From Oscillospiraceae bacterium (GTDB lineage Bacteria > Bacillota > Clostridia > Oscillospirales > Ruminococcaceae), in assembly GCA_900765125.1 (NCBI GenBank), contig CAAFQL010000383.1, positions 1 to 6,743 on the forward strand: DNA of 6,743 nucleotides, given 5' to 3'. Under the pieces are notes generated by a model. That model made no database searches, was not told the origin of the DNA, and saw only the letters and a program-made list of their open reading frames with translations. Of this stretch, positions 4,759 through 6,743 are shown in pieces. Positions within the stretch are counted from its first letter, which is position 1. The number at the start of each line of letters is the position of its first letter. The translations under genes were made by a program, and so were the position numbers.

Positions 4759-5979
4759 TTAATCTCTGAAAAAAATGTCTCTGGTATACACCACTCCTTC
4801 AAAATCAGTCAAATTATCATCATACCTATTTGCAATAATAATATCAACAGATTTCTTAAACTCATCTTCATTCTCGCTAATTCTAACGTTATGCCACAGA
4901 GAAAAGTCTATATCACAAGGCTCAAATATAACCAAAGAATAGTTTAACCTGAGTAATTCATAGATTACATCTATAACAGAGCTATACCTACAGTTTGCTG
5001 AATGTGACTTCATAACAAGTCTATATACACCAATTACTACATTGTCTAATTTCTTTTCCAGTTTTATTTTATCAGATAAAGAGATTATACGATGAACGAT
5101 ATATTCTTTTCTCTTTTGATTAGAACTCACAATAGCTGATATAACATCATGTGGTATAACATCGAAATCAGCTAGTAATTGCTTAGTATCTTTAGGTAAA
5201 CAATAACCTCCATATCCGAAACTAGGATTATTATAAAACATCCCTATTCGTGAATCTAAGCATACACCCTCTATGATTTCTTTGGTATTGAATCCCTTAG
5301 TTTCTGCAAACATATCGAGTTCATTAAAAAATGCCACCCTAAGAGCTAGAAAGGCATTGGAGAATAGTTTTACAGATTCCGCTTCAGAATAACCCATAAA
5401 TAACACTTGAACATTGTCAGATAATACGCTTTGCTTAAGTACATCTGCAAATGCAGATGCTTTTTCAGCATTTCGAAGATCTCCAGTTTTTGTTCCAATA
5501 ATTATTCGACTCGGATATAAATTATCATGGAGCGACTTACCTTCTCTAAGAAACTCTGGACAGTATAGTAAATTAGATGTACCATTATATTTATGGCATA
5601 TTTCATTTGTAAATCCAACAGGAATAGTTGACTTAATTACTATAGTTGCATTAGTATTTACTTGATAAGCAACATTTATAATAGATTCAACATTATGAAG
5701 CTCAAATCGATTCAATTCATTATTGAAGTCTGTTGAAACGGCTATAATAATCAAGTCTGCATTAATCAGAGGTTCTTCTATAGATGAAGTAGCAATTATA
5801 CTATCTTTATTTTCAGCAAATGCTTTTATTATATCACTTTCTCTTAATGGAGATACCCCATCATTAATCATCTCGATTTTTTTCTCATCTTTATCTACAA
5901 TTGTTACTTCGTTATCGGATGACAGAAGCATTGCAAGAGATAATCCAACATACCCCGCTCCAATTATTGTTATTTTCAT
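4759..5979 (-). CDS. ugd: UDP-glucose 6-dehydrogenase (HasB-like)
   Basis: This 406-residue cytosolic NAD-dependent enzyme oxidises UDP-glucose to UDP-glucuronate, a precursor of capsule and other surface polysaccharides. An N-terminal Rossmann fold shows GAGYVG at 7-12. The catalytic machinery is present: T118 in KSTIP, the EFLREG segment at 142-147, K204 and N208 in VKLFSN, and the nucleophile C260 with D264 in GGYCLPKD. The C-terminal UDP-binding domain has GVYRLVMKS at 317-325 and the usual ending VVYTRDIFFRD. Length and residue numbering fit the streptococcal HasB type closely (about 400 residues). The ATG at 5979 is preceded by GGAGGT (5991-5986) six bases upstream, a strong site. The gene follows the ABC-F gene by 28 bp on the same strand, so co-transcription is likely, though a shared function is not obvious. 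No glycosyltransferase gene is in the window. The coding sequence is clearly more AT-rich than the block downstream of it. Confidence 0.95.
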   Translation of the reverse strand: MKITIIGAGYVGLSLAMLLSSDNEVTIVDKDEKKIEMINDGVSPLRESDIIKAFAENKDSIIATSSIEEPLINADLIIIAVSTDFNNELNRFELHNVESIINVAYQVNTNATIVIKSTIPVGFTNEICHKYNGTSNLLYCPEFLREGKSLHDNLYPSRIIIGTKTGDLRNAEKASAFADVLKQSVLSDNVQVLFMGYSEAESVKLFSNAFLALRVAFFNELDMFAETKGFNTKEIIEGVCLDSRIGMFYNNPSFGYGGYCLPKDTKQLLADFDVIPHDVISAIVSSNQKRKEYIVHRIISLSDKIKLEKKLDNVVIGVYRLVMKSHSANCRYSSVIDVIYELLRLNYSLVIFEPCDIDFSLWHNVRISENEDEFKKSVDIIIANRYDDNLTDFEGVVYTRDIFFRD

Positions 5980-6007
5980 CGTATTACCTCCATTTCAAAA
6001 ATAATAC

Positions 6008-6743
6008 TTAAAGCAAGGTTAATCCTGTAGGCGATAATACATATACTATATCAGCAACATCATTTAAATAACGTCTATCATGTGATATACTTATAATAGT
6101 CCCCCCAAAATTCATAAGAGCTTTACATACAACGGGAGATGAGAGTGGCGAGAAATTTCTTGTTGGTTCGTCCAGAATAAGCACATCGCATTTTTTTAGT
6201 ACCATATTCAAAAAAATCAACTTTGCTTTTTGACCACCGCTTAATTCTGAAATTTTATGCAGCATCTCGTCTGCGGTAAATTTCATATTTCCTAAAAACA
6301 TTCTTGCACGAGTTTGTTCCTCTTTGTCATACTGAGATTCTAAAAACTCAGTTGGTGTTTGACTGAAATCTAAGACATCTTCATAGTTTTGAGGCATATA
6401 TCCCACCTTAATATCCGTCCTTTTAGCAAGAAGTTTCCATATCTCCTTTAACAGAGTGGATTTTCCTATTCCGTTTGAGCCAATTATACAAATATGTTGA
6501 TTTCCAACCACCTTTAGCTTGATATTATGTGCAAGAATCTTATCATCAACAGATAAAGAGTCTATAGTATAATCCAAAATTATTTTTTGTTTAGGTATAG
6601 ATATAGTGCTGTCAAATCTTGTGATAATTTCATCTTCACGATCCGGTATCTCAGTAAACTCCTCGCTCTCACGCTCCATTCTTTTCTCTTTTGCTTTAAT
6701 AGCCTGCATACTTCTTTTGGCGTGACCATCTGATGAAGGAGTA
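6008..6743 (-). CDS. ABC-F family ATPase, C-terminal half (runs off right edge)
   Basis: The frame is open from the right edge to a TAA at 6010-6008. The visible ~244 residues start in a lysine/arginine-rich stretch (KRSMQAIKAKEKRMERESE) typical of the linker between the two ATPase domains of ABC-F proteins. The second ATPase domain follows. Counting from the methionine codon at 6709 it shows Walker A GSNGIGKST (77-85), signature LSGGQKAK (156-163), Walker B LILDEP (177-182) and the H-loop SHDRR (209-213). ABC-F proteins have no membrane part. They bind the ribosome to rescue stalled translation or to displace antibiotics acting at the peptidyl-transferase centre. The D-loop region reads EPTRNFSPLS instead of the common EPTNHLD, a variant I associate with a subset of Firmicute ABC-F proteins. 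Whether it confers drug resistance cannot be judged without the linker tip and first domain. The true start lies outside the window, so the methionine at 6709 is internal. Confidence 0.88.
   Translation of the reverse strand, partial: TPSSDGHAKRSMQAIKAKEKRMERESEEFTEIPDREDEIITRFDSTISIPKQKIILDYTIDSLSVDDKILAHNIKLKVVGNQHICIIGSNGIGKSTLLKEIWKLLAKRTDIKVGYMPQNYEDVLDFSQTPTEFLESQYDKEEQTRARMFLGNMKFTADEMLHKISELSGGQKAKLIFLNMVLKKCDVLILDEPTRNFSPLSSPVVCKALMNFGGTIISISHDRRYLNDVADIVYVLSPTGLTLL

Noticed and set aside
4263..4802. Minus-strand open frame of 179 codons after ugd
   Set aside because: It would start at TTG inside ugd, has no separate ribosome binding site or recognisable domain, and runs through the 4328-4382 palindrome and the inverted repeats. 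The opposite strand is also largely open in the same GC-richer stretch, so openness here is weak evidence.

Overview
The window looks like an accessory stretch of a low-to-moderate GC Firmicute chromosome or a large mobile element within one. A gut-type clostridium (Ruminococcus-like) is the best guess, from the AT-rich genes, strong GGAGG-type ribosome binding sites, an IS21-family element, a GH25 muramidase fragment and a HasB-like UDP-glucose dehydrogenase. The organism is inferred, not shown.

Layout. Positions 1-145 hold a minus-strand fragment of a GH25 lysozyme-type muramidase, open at the left edge and cut at 146. Positions 146-2520 are a complete-looking IS21-family insertion sequence. 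It has TG...CA tips, arrays of TGAGCCA-type terminal repeats, and an istA-istB pair overlapping by ATGA. Positions 2521-2702 carry the last ~60 codons of an unrelated plus-strand gene that lost its front. That tail meets, tail to tail across a hairpin terminator, a full-length DNA (cytosine-5) methyltransferase on the minus strand (2751-3821) with a near-ideal sigma-70 promoter. The two flanks of the IS belong to different genes on opposite strands and show no target duplication. The present arrangement therefore probably arose by an IS-mediated rearrangement rather than a simple insertion. The truncated plus-strand gene may be the lost restriction partner of the methyltransferase.

Positions 3822-4758 contain no convincing gene, and most of it (about 3950-4650) is unlike its AT-rich surroundings. 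It holds an array of AACCGCAC motifs repeated at exactly 22-bp intervals (four forward copies, then two inverted copies about 250 bp later). It also holds a ~107-nt imperfect stem-loop and a second hairpin with a perfect 15-bp stem. I cannot assign this block to a known family. It could be an ORF-less mobile element, a protein-binding array (iteron-like or transposon-end-like) or a large structured RNA, and it is the best candidate for something undescribed here.

Positions 4759-6743 are a minus-strand pair: the C-terminal half of an ABC-F ATPase (open at the right edge) followed 28 bp later by a complete UDP-glucose 6-dehydrogenase, probably co-transcribed.

Functionally, the window joins a transposition module, the remains of a possible restriction-modification locus, an unexplained repeat/structure block, and a pair for ribosome protection or translation and for nucleotide-sugar synthesis.
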